From [Mycobacterium] fortunisiensis (GTDB lineage Bacteria > Actinomycetota > Actinomycetes > Mycobacteriales > Mycobacteriaceae): DNA of 64,000 nucleotides. The position numbers were made by a program, and so were the translations under genes. Below, one piece after another: positions 1-9,593 of this stretch. Position 1 is the first letter of the stretch, and every line of letters begins with the position of its first letter. Below the pieces are notes generated by a model, which saw only the letters and a program-made list of their open reading frames with translations, had not been told where the DNA came from and did not search any database. The stretch lies in the NCBI RefSeq assembly GCF_019050325.1, contig NZ_VOMB01000019.1, forward strand, positions 62,001 through 126,000. The letters run 5' to 3'.

Positions 1-2012
1 GAAAGTTGTTCCGCCAGTTCTCTTTTCCCGGCGGTATTCCCAGCCACGTCTCCGCGGACTGTCCGGGGTCCATCCACGAGGGTGGCGAGCTCGGGTACGC
101 CCTGGTGCACGCGTACGGGGCCGCCTTCGACAATCCCGACCTGGTGGTGGCCTGTGTGGTCGGTGACGGCGAGGCCGAGACCGGACCGCTGGCCGCCAGT
201 TGGCATTCCAACAAATTCCTCAACCCGGTCACCGACGGTGCGGTACTGCCGATCCTGCATCTCAACGGCTACAAGATCGCGAATCCCACAGTGTTGGCCC
301 GCATTCCGCAAGAAGAGCTCGAATCGCTGTTCTACGGCTACGGATATCGGCCCATCACGGTAGCCGGAGACGACCCGGCAAACGTTCATCAGCAGTTGGC
401 CGCCGCGCTGGACGAGGCGTTCGACCAGATCGCGGCGATCCAGCGGGCGGCGCGGCTGGACGGCGAAGCCGGTCGGCCGCTGTGGCCGATGATCGTCTTG
501 CGCACCCCCAAGGGCTGGACCGGCCCCCACGAGGTGGACGGCAAGCTGGTGGAAGGCACCTGGCGGGCCCACCAGGTGCCGCTGTCGCAGACCCGCACCG
601 ACCCGTCACACATGGACCAGCTGCAGGAGTGGCTGCGCAGTTACCGGCCCGAGGAGTTGTTCGACGCAGACGGGGCGCTGCGCCCGGAGTTGCGCGCGCA
701 GGCGCCCGCCGGTGACCGCCGGATGAGCGCCAATCCGCATGCCAACGGCGGGGTGCTGCTGCATGACCTGGACCTGCCGGACTTCGCCGACTACGCCGTC
801 ACCGTGGACCGCCCGGCCACCGGGACCGCCGAAGCCACCCGCGTGCTCGGGGAGTTCCTGCGCGACGTCATCGTCCGCAACCCGGACCGCTTCCGGCTGA
901 TGGGCCCGGACGAAACCGCCTCGAACCGACTGAGCGCGGTGTTCGAGAAGACCGACAAGGTCTGGCAAGCCGAGACCCTGCCCGTCGACGAGAACCTCGC
1001 ACCCGACGGCCGGGTCATGGAGGTGCTCTCCGAGCATCTGTGCCAAGGCTGGCTGGAGGGCTATCTGCTGACCGGGCGGCACGGGCTGTTCAACTGCTAC
1101 GAGGCCTTCGTCCACATCGTCGACTCGATGCTCAACCAGCACGCCAAATGGCTGATCAGCAGCGCGGAGCTACCGTGGCGGCGTCCCATCGCCTCACTGA
1201 ACTACCTGCTCACCTCGCACGTCTGGCGTCAGGACCACAACGGCGCCTCGCATCAGGATCCGGGGTTCATCGACCACGTCGCCAACAAACGCCCCGAGGT
1301 GGTGCGGGTGTACCTGCCCCCGGATGCCAACACCCTGCTGTCGGTTGCCGATCACTGCCTGCGCAGCAGGCACTACGTCAACGTGGTCGTCGCGGGCAAG
1401 CAGCCGGCCCTGACGTATCTGAACATGGACGAGGCCATCGCGCACTGCACCCGGGGCCTGGGCATCTGGGAATGGGCCGGCACCACCACCGGCGAGCCGG
1501 ATGTGGTGCTGGCCTGCGCCGGGGACATCCCCACCCTGGAAACCCTGGCCGCCGCCGACATCTTGCGGCGCAAGCTTCCCGACCTGTTGGTCCGGGTGGT
1601 CAACGTCGTCGACATCATGCGGCTGCAGCCGGAATCCGAGCACCCGCACGGACTGTCCGATCGGGAGTTCGACGCCATCTTCACCACCGACAAGCCGATC
1701 ATCTTCGCCTATCACGGCTACCCCTGGCTCATCCACCGGCTCACCTACCGTCATTCCAACCACGATCAGATGCACGTCCGGGGATTCAAGGAGCGCGGCA
1801 CCACCACCACACCGTTCGACATGGTGATGCTCAACGACCTGGACCGCTTCCATCTGGTGATCGACGTCATCGACCGCGTCGAGGGGCTGGGAGCACGCGC
1901 GGCCGGCTTGCGTCAGGAAATGATCGACGCCCGGTTGGCCGCCCGCCGTTACACCCGCGAGCATGGCGAGGATGACCCGGCGATCTCGGGGTGGACCTGG
2001 CCAGCGGACTGA
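1..2012 (+). CDS. xfp: Phosphoketolase Xfp, 3' part (5' end outside window)
   Basis: Thiamine-diphosphate enzyme that cleaves xylulose-5-phosphate and/or fructose-6-phosphate with phosphate to give acetyl phosphate. The frame is already open at base 1, so the true start lies upstream; about 670 residues are visible and the family is about 790-800, so roughly 125 N-terminal residues are missing. Visible family signatures are [18 protein letters not shown], the cofactor-binding [11 protein letters not shown], and [11 protein letters not shown]. The TTG at base 6 is an internal Leu codon, not a start. A CPBP protease gene follows on the same strand 52 bases after the stop. Confidence 0.95.
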   Translation, partial: KLFRQFSFPGGIPSHVSADCPGSIHEGGELGYALVHAYGAAFDNPDLVVACVVGDGEAETGPLAASWHSNKFLNPVTDGAVLPILHLNGYKIANPTVLARIPQEELESLFYGYGYRPITVAGDDPANVHQQLAAALDEAFDQIAAIQRAARLDGEAGRPLWPMIVLRTPKGWTGPHEVDGKLVEGTWRAHQVPLSQTRTDPSHMDQLQEWLRSYRPEELFDADGALRPELRAQAPAGDRRMSANPHANGGVLLHDLDLPDFADYAVTVDRPATGTAEATRVLGEFLRDVIVRNPDRFRLMGPDETASNRLSAVFEKTDKVWQAETLPVDENLAPDGRVMEVLSEHLCQGWLEGYLLTGRHGLFNCYEAFVHIVDSMLNQHAKWLISSAELPWRRPIASLNYLLTSHVWRQDHNGASHQDPGFIDHVANKRPEVVRVYLPPDANTLLSVADHCLRSRHYVNVVVAGKQPALTYLNMDEAIAHCTRGLGIWEWAGTTTGEPDVVLACAGDIPTLETLAAADILRRKLPDLLVRVVNVVDIMRLQPESEHPHGLSDREFDAIFTTDKPIIFAYHGYPWLIHRLTYRHSNHDQMHVRGFKERGTTTTPFDMVMLNDLDRFHLVIDVIDRVEGLGARAAGLRQEMIDARLAARRYTREHGEDDPAISGWTWPAD

Positions 2013-2064
2013 TCGAACCGGTGTGACCTGGGTAATTGCGCGCCGCCGGTACGATTGCCTGGTT

Positions 2065-2796
2065 ATGTCTGACCAGAGCGCCGCGGCCCCGCATCCGCAT
2101 TTCCGGATCTACGCCGACATCGGCATCGTGGTCGCCATCCTGGTGCTCACCAACCTGATCGCACACTTCACCACTCCGTGGGCCAACGTCGCCACCGTCC
2201 CGGCCGCCGCGATCGGCCTGCTGATCCTGGTGCGGGCCCGCGGCTTGGACTGGGCCGAGCTGGGGTTGAGCCGCCGGCACTGGCGCTCCGGTGCCGGGTA
2301 CGCACTGGGTGCGGTCGCGCTGGTGGTGTCGGTGATCGCGGTCGGCGCGCTGTTGCCGTGGACACGGCCGATGTTCATGAACGACCACTACGCCACCCTC
2401 TCGGGGGCGTTGATCGCGTCGATGGTGATCATCCCGCTGCAGACGGTGATCCCCGAGGAGTTGGCGTTTCGCGGCGTGCTGCACGGAGCGTTGGACCGGG
2501 CGTGGGGGTTCCGCGGCGTCGCCGCCGCCGGTTCGCTGCTGTTCGGTCTGTGGCACATCGCCAGCTCGCTCGGATTGACCAGTGGCAACGTCGGTTTCAC
2601 CCGGCTGTTCGGCGGCGGCATCCTGGGCACGGTGATCGGCGTGGTGCTGGCCGTGGTGGCCACCGGGATCGCCGGCTTCGTGTTCAGCTGGCTGCGCAAA
2701 CGCAGTGGCAGCCTGATCGCCCCGATCGCCCTGCACTGGTCGCTCAACGGGGTCGGCGCAATCGCCGCCGCCCTGGTCTGGCACCTGTCGACCTGA
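2065..2796 (+). CDS. CPBP-family intramembrane metalloprotease
   Basis: A 243-residue polytopic membrane protein of the CPBP/Abi (CAAX-protease-like) family. The three diagnostic motifs are present: EELAFRG (Glu131, Glu132, Arg136), FGLWH (His164) and a late His in LHWSLN (His224). Hydrophobic segments cover about residues 17-35, 43-57, 78-98, 113-130 and 185-210. I chose the ATG at 2065 over in-frame upstream codons that overlap the phosphoketolase gene, because the protein is hydrophilic before it and family-like after it. The substrate cannot be told. Its place beside adhA matches the membrane protein Rv1863c of M. tuberculosis as I recall it. Confidence 0.85.
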   Translation: MSDQSAAAPHPHFRIYADIGIVVAILVLTNLIAHFTTPWANVATVPAAAIGLLILVRARGLDWAELGLSRRHWRSGAGYALGAVALVVSVIAVGALLPWTRPMFMNDHYATLSGALIASMVIIPLQTVIPEELAFRGVLHGALDRAWGFRGVAAAGSLLFGLWHIASSLGLTSGNVGFTRLFGGGILGTVIGVVLAVVATGIAGFVFSWLRKRSGSLIAPIALHWSLNGVGAIAAALVWHLST

Positions 2797-2806
2797 CGCT
2801 CGGCCA

Positions 2807-3850
2807 CTACATTCGCAGCACCGCCGCACCCGCGATGCGGCCCGCGCTCAGATCCGCCAGCGCCTCGTCGGCACGGTCCAATCCGTATTCGGGTGTACTG
2901 ACCGCCATCGGGTGCTCGCCGGCGAACGCCAGGAAATCCCGCGCATCGGCGCGGGTGTTGGCGGTGACCGACCGAATCTCGCGTTCCTGGAACAGGTGCC
3001 GTTGGTAGTTCAGGCTCGGGATGTCACTGAGATGGATCCCGGCGATGGACAGGATGCCCCCGCGATCGAGTGCCGCCAACGCGGGCAGCACCAGCTCGCC
3101 GACCGGGGCGAAGAGGATTGCCGCATCCAACGGTTCGGGCGGCGGGTCGGCGGCTCCCTGCACCGACGACGCACCCAACCGCAACGCCAGTTCCCGCGCC
3201 CGCTCGCCCCGGGTCATCACGTGCACCCGGGCGCCCTGGGCCAACGCCACCTGTGCGGTCAGGTGTGCACTGCCCCCGAAGCCGTAGAGCCCGAGACGTC
3301 CTCCGGGCGGCAACTCGGCACGCAGCAGCGCGCGATAGCCGATGATGCCGGCGCACAGCAGCGGCGCCAGCTCGGTGTCGGAGTAGCCGCTCGGCAGCCG
3401 CAACGCGAACGCCGCCGGCACCGTGGTGTATTCGGCGTACCCGCCGTCGGCATCCCAGCCGGTGTACCGCGAGGACGGGCAGAGGTTCTCCCGGCCGCGC
3501 CGGCAGTAGCCGCACCGCCCGCAGGTGTGCCGCAGCCAGGCCACCCCGACGCGGTCCCCCGGTGTGAAGCCGTCACCGGTGGCCCCGCCGGCATCAGGGC
3601 CGGTATCTGAGCCGAGCGCGACCACCTCCCCGACCACCTCGTGGCCGGGGATGACGTGGGGCCGGTGCACGGCCAGATCGCCTTCGGCCACATGCAGGTC
3701 GGTCCGGCACACGCCGCAGGCCAGCACCTTGACGAGGAGTTCGCCGGGCGCCGGCCGCGGCACGGGCACGGTGACCCGGTGGAGCGGATGCGAACTCACC
3801 GGGCCGGGGTCGACGACCTGCCAGGCCGTCATTGCCCCGGTACCCGCCAT
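2807..3850 (-). CDS. adhA: Zinc-dependent alcohol dehydrogenase AdhA
   Basis: Medium-chain NAD(P)-dependent alcohol dehydrogenase, 347 residues. Catalytic-zinc ligands are visible in CGVCRTD (Cys48) and PGHE (His70, Glu71), with a third likely in [11 protein letters not shown]. The structural zinc site is Cys110, Cys113, Cys116 and Cys124. The Rossmann part begins around [10 protein letters not shown]. An in-frame ATG six codons later (3832) is an equally possible start. It is the last gene of a minus-strand run after the GlsB-like gene, only 6 bases away, so the two are probably co-transcribed. Neighbourhood and length match mycobacterial adhA (Rv1862). Confidence 0.9.
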   Translation of the reverse strand: MAGTGAMTAWQVVDPGPVSSHPLHRVTVPVPRPAPGELLVKVLACGVCRTDLHVAEGDLAVHRPHVIPGHEVVGEVVALGSDTGPDAGGATGDGFTPGDRVGVAWLRHTCGRCGYCRRGRENLCPSSRYTGWDADGGYAEYTTVPAAFALRLPSGYSDTELAPLLCAGIIGYRALLRAELPPGGRLGLYGFGGSAHLTAQVALAQGARVHVMTRGERARELALRLGASSVQGAADPPPEPLDAAILFAPVGELVLPALAALDRGGILSIAGIHLSDIPSLNYQRHLFQEREIRSVTANTRADARDFLAFAGEHPMAVSTPEYGLDRADEALADLSAGRIAGAAVLRM

Positions 3851-3856
3851 GCCCGG

Positions 3857-4159
3857 TCAGCTGCCTCGGCGCACCAACCCGACGATCCACAGCAAGATCA
3901 CCGATCCGAGGATCGCGGTGAACAGCGTGAACCACCAGCCGCCGCCGGCCGTGTCGAGGAAGAAGCTGAGCAGGAATCCGCCGATGAGCGCGCCGATGAT
4001 GCCGATGACGATGTTCATCAGGATGCCCGAACCACCGCCTTTGACGATCTTGCCCGCGATCCACCCGGCAAGTGCCCCGATGATGATGTAGCCGATCCAG
4101 CCGACACTCGTCAGCGTGGACGATCGGGCCAGGATCTCGGTAGCCGCCATTACGTCCAT
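3857..4159 (-). CDS. GlsB/YeaQ/YmgE-type small membrane protein
   Basis: A 100-residue protein with three hydrophobic Gly-rich helices (WIGYIIIGALAGWIAGKIV, then ILMNIVIGIIGALIGGFLL, then a C-terminal helix ending VRRGS). This is the transglycosylase-associated/GlsB family, usually stress-related; its biochemical role is unknown. The ATG at 4159 is preferred over 4180 because AGGAGA lies 6 bases before it. It corresponds to Rv1861 and lies between apa and adhA as in M. tuberculosis. Confidence 0.85.
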   Translation of the reverse strand: MDVMAATEILARSSTLTSVGWIGYIIIGALAGWIAGKIVKGGGSGILMNIVIGIIGALIGGFLLSFFLDTAGGGWWFTLFTAILGSVILLWIVGLVRRGS

Positions 4160-4594
4160 TGCAGGTCTCCTGCCTGTCACTGGCTAAGCCCAGCGGGCCC
4201 GCTGAGCCACACCCCAGGTGTACCCGTCAAACGTAACGAATAGGCCGATCAATTGGGAACGATCAGCGTTCGGCCGACACGTCGGCGCGGCCGCCCCAGG
4301 CTCACCAAAACCGGTTGGAGCAAATCAAAAATCACATTGTCGGTGCACCGGCGGATGACAACCGTCGGCACTAATGGCAACTGGCTGTGAGCACCCGGAC
4401 GGCGCCGACCAGGGTGGTGGCTAACCACATTCGCCCCGACGGTCCCACCTGCCACATTCGTCACAGCCTGCCATCGGCAAATGTTTCGGGTGGAGGTGGA
4501 GCTCCAACGCGGGTTGCGAAGGCGGCTCGACGATGAACGTCAACAACCTCGACGGCAACGTGCCCTACGTCGGACCCTGAACACCGTCACGATG
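4160..4594. other. Intergenic region between apa and the GlsB-like gene
   Basis: No convincing gene in 435 bases. A 71-codon frame on the minus strand (4249-4464) has no ribosome site and no recognisable composition, so I left it out. The one clear element is a perfect 14-base palindrome at 4191-4204 (CAGCGGGCCCGCTG), 31 bases upstream of the GlsB-like start, which could be an operator or part of a 5' UTR hairpin. Otherwise nothing recognised. Confidence 0.4.
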
Positions 4595-5623
4595 TCAGGC
4601 CGGCGGCAGCATCTCCGGCGGCGCGTTGGTCACCGGGACCGGCACTCCCACGGCGGGATGAGCCGGGTCGGCCGGCGGTGGCGGCGCATTGGGGTCGGGC
4701 GCGGCCGCCGCAGGCGGTGTCCACGGCCGGATCGAGTTGGCCAGCGCCACCGCGGCCCCCTTGTCCACCGGATTGCCGGCCGAGCCGAGCCACACCACGA
4801 ACCACCGTTCCGGCGCCCGCTGCCCGCGCGGGGTTCCCGGCGCCGACGGCGCACCGACCACACCGGCCCAGATCTGGCCGTTCGGCTTGTTGGTGTCGGT
4901 GAACTTCACCTCGTAATACGAGGCGACACCGGTGAGACCGTTGGCGTCGAGTGGCACGGTCTCCTGGTTCACCCGGGTGCCGGGGAACGGCATGAAGAAC
5001 TCACCCATGTCCGAGGCCAGCCGCACGGCCGCCTTGGCATTGTCGGCCTCGGCACCGGCGAACAGCTTGAGGTCCAACCGCCCGAGCAGCACGCTGGTGT
5101 CATTCGGCGGTTCGGGTGTGCCCTCCGGCGGAATCTTCGTCAGCAGCGCCTGACCGTACGACAACTGGGTGGCGTCCGAGACGGTCCAGCCGGGGGGTAC
5201 GACATAGCTGAAACCACCGGCCGCGTTGTCGACCCGTCCGGGCTCGGGCGCTGGCGGGGGCTGCGGCGCATTCGGGTCGGCCGGAGCCGGAGCCGGAGCG
5301 TTCGGATCGGCGGGTGCGGGCGCCGGAGCAGGGGCGGGCGCAGGTGCGCCGGGTGCCGGAGCGGGCGCCGGAGCACCAGGTGCCGGAGCGGGCGCCGGAG
5401 CACCGGGTGCCGGGGCGGGCGCCGGAGCACCGGGTGCCGGGGCGGGCGCAGGAGCGCCGGGCACCGCCGGAGCCGGGGCCGGCGCGGGGGGCGCCGGTTC
5501 GGGATCCGCATACGCCACCGCGGGCAGCGCGAAGGCCGCCGCAGTCGCGCCGGTCACCGCAGCCATTGCCAGCTTCTTCGACAGACCTGTGCGCCGGTGA
5601 GACATCGCGTCGGACTCGTCCAT
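4595..5623 (-). CDS. apa: Apa, alanine/proline-rich secreted antigen (fibronectin-binding, 45/47 kDa type)
   Basis: Secreted, probably O-mannosylated cell-surface protein of 342 residues. An N-terminal Sec signal peptide (about residues 1-39, ending VAYADPEP) is followed by a Pro/Ala region with five GAPAPAPAP units, then ADPNAP units. A globular domain starts near [16 protein letters not shown] and contains the conserved [13 protein letters not shown] and GQIWAGVVG stretches. A Pro-rich tail follows, ending MLPPA. This domain order is that of Rv1860/ModD. ATG 5623 and ATG 5605 are both possible starts; neither has a strong ribosome site. It follows modBC on the same strand after a 200-base gap and may have its own promoter. 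Confidence 0.92.
   Translation of the reverse strand: MDESDAMSHRRTGLSKKLAMAAVTGATAAAFALPAVAYADPEPAPPAPAPAPAVPGAPAPAPAPGAPAPAPAPGAPAPAPAPGAPAPAPAPGAPAPAPAPAPAPADPNAPAPAPADPNAPQPPPAPEPGRVDNAAGGFSYVVPPGWTVSDATQLSYGQALLTKIPPEGTPEPPNDTSVLLGRLDLKLFAGAEADNAKAAVRLASDMGEFFMPFPGTRVNQETVPLDANGLTGVASYYEVKFTDTNKPNGQIWAGVVGAPSAPGTPRGQRAPERWFVVWLGSAGNPVDKGAAVALANSIRPWTPPAAAAPDPNAPPPPADPAHPAVGVPVPVTNAPPEMLPPA
5324..5458. repeat. 27-bp tandem repeat inside apa
   Basis: Five consecutive 27-base units (for example 5351-5377, 5378-5404, 5405-5431 and 5432-5458), each encoding GAPAPAPAP on the minus strand. The first unit is the most diverged. The length is a multiple of three, so copy-number change would alter the Pro/Ala stalk of Apa without breaking the frame. 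Confidence 0.85.
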
Positions 5624-5823
5624 GGGGAAGAAACTACCGTGTTACCGCCGTGACGCAAGTGTGAGTTGCTCTTAGAGTGTTCAAAACCGAGATTGCCGAA
5701 AATCGCCTACCGCCAGGTGAATACGTCCATCAGACATTGCTGGCGCGTGCGAGGGCACGGCGCCACGCCGGGCCTGGCAACCCTTGGCTCGCACCCGGTC
5801 TTTCGGCCCGGAGCAGCCCGGTG

Positions 5824-6906
5824 TTACCGCGCGGGATGGATGGCCACCTCGGCCGCCTTCACCGAGAAATACACGGCATCCCCGGGAGCCAGCCGTAGCT
5901 CGGCCGCTGCTTCCGAGGTGATGTCGGCGGCCAACCCGGACGCCCCGTCGGGTTGCTCTTCGGCCCGCACCCGGATGCCGGGCCCACGGCTGTCGAGTTC
6001 GGCGATCGTCACCGCCACGGTGTTGCGGGGACTTCCGTGTGGGGCCTCGCGGTACACCGAGACCGCCGACGGTGAGAACACCGCCACCGCCGCCTCGCCG
6101 GGCCGCAGCTCGGCCGCCGGCGTGCCGTGCCAATCCAGCTGCCATGCCGAGGTCAGGGCACCGCCGCTGCCGGCGCTACCGGCGATCAGGTTCACCCCGG
6201 CGAACCGGGCCGCAAAATGACTCCTGGGTGTTGTCAATATCTCTGCGGCGGAACCGCTTTCGGCAATCCCCCCGTCCTGGATCACGATCACCCGATCGGC
6301 CAGGGTCAACACGTCGAGCAGGTCGTGCGTAATGAGGACCGCGCACCTGCCGCCTCTGGCCAGCACTCGTCTCAGCACTTTGCGCATCGACGCCGCCACC
6401 GCCACGTCCAGCCCGGCCATCGGTTCGTCGAGCAGCAGCACCTCCGGATCGGCCGCCAGGGCGCGGGCCAGCGCCACCCGTTGCGCCTGACCACCCGACA
6501 GCCGCCGCGGCCGCCGGTCGGCCAGCTCGGTGGCGTCCACCTCGGCCAACCAATTGCGCGCCGACTCGTGCGCGTCCCGCCGGCCCGATCGCCGCCCGCT
6601 GCGCGCTCCGAACGCGACGTTGGCCAGCACGCTCAGATGCGGGAACAACAGCGAATCCTGCAGCAACAATCCGACCCGCCGCGCATGCGTGGGCACCTGC
6701 ACCCCGGTGGCGACGTCGGTCAGCACCCGATCCCCGGCCTGAATCCGGCCGGCATCCAGGGTGACGAGGCCCGCAATCGTATGCAGAGTGGTCGATTTCC
6801 CGGCCCCGTTGGGTCCGAGCACGGCCAGCACCTCCCCCGCGGCCACCTCGAATTCCAGGTCCAGCCCCCGTTTCTCGACGACCGCGCGGACCTGGAGCCG
6901 GGTCAC
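5824..6906 (-). CDS. modC: Molybdate ABC transporter ATPase ModC
   Basis: ATP-binding subunit of the molybdate importer, 360 residues. Walker [10 protein letters not shown] (residues 31-39), signature [15 protein letters not shown], Walker [13 protein letters not shown], the H-loop in [10 protein letters not shown], and a C-terminal TOBE-like part with two related halves that would bind molybdate. GTG 6906 is the chosen start: GGGAGG lies 6 bases upstream, and the codon overlaps the modB stop as GTGA, so the two genes are translationally coupled. A much longer open frame continues upstream inside modB but is a shadow. Confidence 0.93.
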   Translation of the reverse strand: MTRLQVRAVVEKRGLDLEFEVAAGEVLAVLGPNGAGKSTTLHTIAGLVTLDAGRIQAGDRVLTDVATGVQVPTHARRVGLLLQDSLLFPHLSVLANVAFGARSGRRSGRRDAHESARNWLAEVDATELADRRPRRLSGGQAQRVALARALAADPEVLLLDEPMAGLDVAVAASMRKVLRRVLARGGRCAVLITHDLLDVLTLADRVIVIQDGGIAESGSAAEILTTPRSHFAARFAGVNLIAGSAGSGGALTSAWQLDWHGTPAAELRPGEAAVAVFSPSAVSVYREAPHGSPRNTVAVTIAELDSRGPGIRVRAEEQPDGASGLAADITSEAAAELRLAPGDAVYFSVKAAEVAIHPAR

Positions 6907-7697
6907 GTCCACCCTCCCGCGCGCAACCGGCGACTCCCCAGGCCGACGACCACGACCGCCGCCACCACGACCAGCAGCACCGACAGCGCCACCGCAGCGT
7001 CCGCGTCGCTCTCCCGCTGCAGGTAAATCTCCAGCGGCAACGTGCGGGTGACCCCCTGACGGGATCCGGCGAACGTGAGCGTGGCGCCGAACTCGCCGAG
7101 GGACCGGGCGAAGGCCAGCACCGCCCCGGAGAGCAGGCCCGGGCCCAGCAACGGCAGCGTCACCCGCCACCACACCGCCCCCGGCGACGCGCCCAGGGTC
7201 GCTGCGACCAGCTCGAAATCCGCACCGGCGGTGCGGGCCGCCCCTTCCAGCGAGATCACCAGGAACGGCAACGACACGAAGGTCTGCGCCAGCACCACCG
7301 CCGCCGTGCTGAACGCGATCTGCACCCCGGCAGCTTCCAGGTATCGGCCGACCAGCCCCAGCCGGCCGAACGCGTACAGCAGGGCGATGCCGCCCACCAC
7401 CGGCGGCAACACCAGCGGCAGCAGGATCAGGGGCCGGATCGTCCGGGTGAGACGCCCTTGGCTGCGCGCCAGCACCAGCGCCAGCGGGACCCCGAACAGC
7501 ACGCACAACAGGGTGCTGGCCAGCGACGTCTTCACGCTCAGCGCCAACGCCGCCGTCGACGACGGACTCCCGATCAACGAGCCGAACTGCGGCCAGTCCA
7601 CCTTTGCCACCATCGCCACCAGCGGCAACAACACGAACAGGGCGCCGGCCGCCGCGGGGAGATAGATCCAGCGCGGGAGCCGGGGCGGATTGGTCAC
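6903..7697 (-). CDS. modB: Molybdate ABC transporter permease ModB
   Basis: Inner-membrane permease of the molybdate importer, 264 residues with about six hydrophobic helices. The EAA-type cytoplasmic loop is visible around [23 protein letters not shown] 7697 overlaps the stop of an 18-codon upstream mini-ORF (GTGA), and the gene ends with a GTGA overlap onto modC. No periplasmic binding-protein gene (modA) is present upstream, unlike the modA-modB-modC order I recall for Rv1857-Rv1859. Confidence 0.92.
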   Translation of the reverse strand: MTNPPRLPRWIYLPAAAGALFVLLPLVAMVAKVDWPQFGSLIGSPSSTAALALSVKTSLASTLLCVLFGVPLALVLARSQGRLTRTIRPLILLPLVLPPVVGGIALLYAFGRLGLVGRYLEAAGVQIAFSTAAVVLAQTFVSLPFLVISLEGAARTAGADFELVAATLGASPGAVWWRVTLPLLGPGLLSGAVLAFARSLGEFGATLTFAGSRQGVTRTLPLEIYLQRESDADAAVALSVLLVVVAAVVVVGLGSRRLRAGGWT

Positions 7698-7750
7698 GGT
7701 GCGGCCTCTGCGACCACGTCGACGCAGGTGGCGGCGCTGGCGCTGGTCAT
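7694..7750 (-). CDS. Possible leaderless 18-codon upstream ORF coupled to modB
   Basis: ATG 7750 opens an 18-residue peptide ([18 protein letters not shown]) whose TGA overlaps the modB GTG. No Shine-Dalgarno precedes it, but TAGGCT lies at 7758-7763, about where a -10 box would sit if transcription began at the ATG, so it could be leaderless. It may couple translation into modB or act as a leader peptide. It is also possible that it is the last trace of a lost upstream gene. Seen: the reading frame and overlap. Inferred: that it is translated. Confidence 0.35.
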   Translation of the reverse strand: MTSASAATCVDVVAEAAP

Positions 7751-7874
7751 TTCAGGCAGCCTAGGGCAGGCCGCACTGGGCGCGCCGAGTTTCGCGTCCT
7801 AGCTACTGTCCAGTAACATCGACGGTTGTCGCCCGCGTCCGGCGTGGCGATCCCCAGGTACATGGAGGTACATC

Positions 7875-8549
7875 ATGGCGGAGGTGCTGGTCACCGGCGG
7901 CGACACCGAACTGGGTCGCACGATCGCGGCAGGTTTCCTCGAGGCCGGCCACAACGTCGTCATCGCCGGCGCCCGTCGCGAGGATCTGGAGTTGGCCGCC
8001 AAGCAACTCGATGTCGCCTCGGTCGTGTTCGACAACACCGATCCGGCCAGCGTGGAGAACGCCCGCACCCTGTTCCCCCATCACCTCGACACCCTGGTCA
8101 ACGTGCCAGCTCCGCTGTTCGAGGCCAAGGACCCCCGCACTTTCACGCTGACCGATCTGGCCACCGCCTGGCGCAATGCCCTCGACGCCACCGTGGTGTC
8201 GGCCGTGCTGACCGTGCAGATCGTCGGCGATCACCTGCGCTCGGGCGGCTCGATCATCAACGTCGTGCCCGCCGGCCCGCGCGAGGGCAGCATCGAGGCC
8301 GCGGTCAAGGCCGCCCTCGGCGACTGGACCGCCGGCCAGGCCACCTACTTCGGCACCCGGGGCATCACCGTCAACACCGTCGCCCCCGGCCTGTCCGCCC
8401 AGCCCGGCTATGACGGCCTGGGCGCCACCCCGGCCTCGGTCGCCGACGAATTCGCCCGCCTCGCAGTGTTTTTGAGCACTCCGGCGGCCCGCCACATCAC
8501 CGGGCAGACCGTGCACGTCAGCCGCGGCGCCATGGCCACCCTGGGATAG
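7875..8549 (+). CDS. SDR-family oxidoreductase (Rv1856c-like)
   Basis: A 224-residue short-chain dehydrogenase-like protein. An N-terminal Rossmann fold begins LVTGGDTELGRTIAAGF, and the C-terminal end ITGQTVHVSRGAM is typical of the family. The expected YxxxK catalytic pair is replaced by YFGTR (Arg for Lys), and the glycine motif is atypical, so catalysis is uncertain. GGAGG 6 bases before ATG 7875 supports the start. The F420-type oxidoreductase gene follows 18 bases downstream, so the two are likely one transcript. Upstream, TACTGTCCAGTA (7804-7815) is a 12-base imperfect palindrome that could be an operator. Confidence 0.8.
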   Translation: MAEVLVTGGDTELGRTIAAGFLEAGHNVVIAGARREDLELAAKQLDVASVVFDNTDPASVENARTLFPHHLDTLVNVPAPLFEAKDPRTFTLTDLATAWRNALDATVVSAVLTVQIVGDHLRSGGSIINVVPAGPREGSIEAAVKAALGDWTAGQATYFGTRGITVNTVAPGLSAQPGYDGLGATPASVADEFARLAVFLSTPAARHITGQTVHVSRGAMATLG

Positions 8550-8567
8550 CGCGCTAGGGTCGGAGAG

Positions 8568-9495
8568 GTGACAATCCGACTCGGACTGCAGATCCCCAAT
8601 TTCTCCTACGGCACCGGCGTCGCCGAACTCTTCCCGACGGTCATCGCCCAGGCACAGGAAGCCGAGGCCGCCGGCTTCGATTCCGTCTTCGTGATGGACC
8701 ACTTCTACCAGCTTCCCGGCCTGGGTACGCCCGACCAGCCGATGCTGGAGGCCTACACCGCGCTCGGCGCCCTGGCCACCGCAACCCAGCGGGTCCAACT
8801 GGGCACGTTGGTCACCGGCAACACCTACCGCAACCCGACGCTGCTGGCCAAGGCGATCACCACGCTCGACGTGGTGAGCGCGGGCCGGGCCATTCTCGGT
8901 ATCGGCACCGGCTGGTTCGAACTCGAACACGACAGCCTCGGCTACGAGTTCGGCACGTTCACCGAACGTTTCAAGAAGCTCGGCGAGGCACTGCAGATCA
9001 ATCCTGCCGATGCTCGAGGGCAAGCGCGCAACCTTCAGCGGCACGTACTACCGGACCGAGGAAGCGTTCGCCGAACCTCGCTTCCGCGAACACATCCCGC
9101 TGATGATCGGGGGCAGCGGCGAGAAGAAGACCATCCCGCTGGCCGCGCGGCACTTCGACCACCTCAACATCATCGCCAACTTCGACGAGCTGCCGCGCAA
9201 GCTCGAGGTGATCCGGCAGCAGTGTGAGCAAATCGACCGCGATCCCGCCACGCTGGAGACCAGCATGCTGGTCATCGCCCTGATCGGGGAGCAGTTCACC
9301 GAAGACGCCATCCCGCCGGACTTCCGCCAACGCGCCGTGTTCGGTGGCCCCGAACAGATCGCCGAGCAGCTCAAGACCAAACTTTTCGACACCGGAGTCG
9401 ACGGGGTCATCCTCAGCCCGGTGACCATGGGCGGCTACGTCCCCGGCGGTATCACCGCGGTCGCCGAGGTCGTAAAACCGTTGATATCCGGGTAA
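8568..9495 (+). pseudogene. LLM-class F420-dependent oxidoreductase (Rv1855c-like), interrupted by a single-base frameshift
   Basis: The luciferase-like/F420 oxidoreductase fold is complete only if two frames are joined. From GTG 8568 the protein runs 144 residues (MTIRLGLQIPNFSYG to GEALQI), then continues in the next frame from 9001 as ILPMLEGKRATFSG to the stop at 9495. One extra A at about 9000 (ATCAATCCTG where ATC-ATC-CTG would keep frame) explains the break. The joined product is 308 residues, close to the length I recall for Rv1855c. Without repair, translation would run into a wrong-frame tail ending at 9227. It is either a recent inactivation or a sequencing error; both halves are otherwise well conserved. 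Confidence 0.85.
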
Positions 9496-9593
9496 ACATT
9501 CGGTTCGGTTGGCGGTCTCGTCACACCGGCGGGAATCACGCCGACTAACCTGTCCGTTGTATCGAGTGGCAAAACGTCCGCGAGGAGCCAGCA

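Noticed and set aside
4249..4464. 71-codon minus-strand frame in the apa upstream gap
   Set aside because: No ribosome site, no conserved character, and not close to other genes.
4481..5653. Plus-strand Arg/Gly-rich frames opposite apa
   Set aside because: Repeats mirror the Apa Pro/Ala repeats; no ribosome site and no domain.
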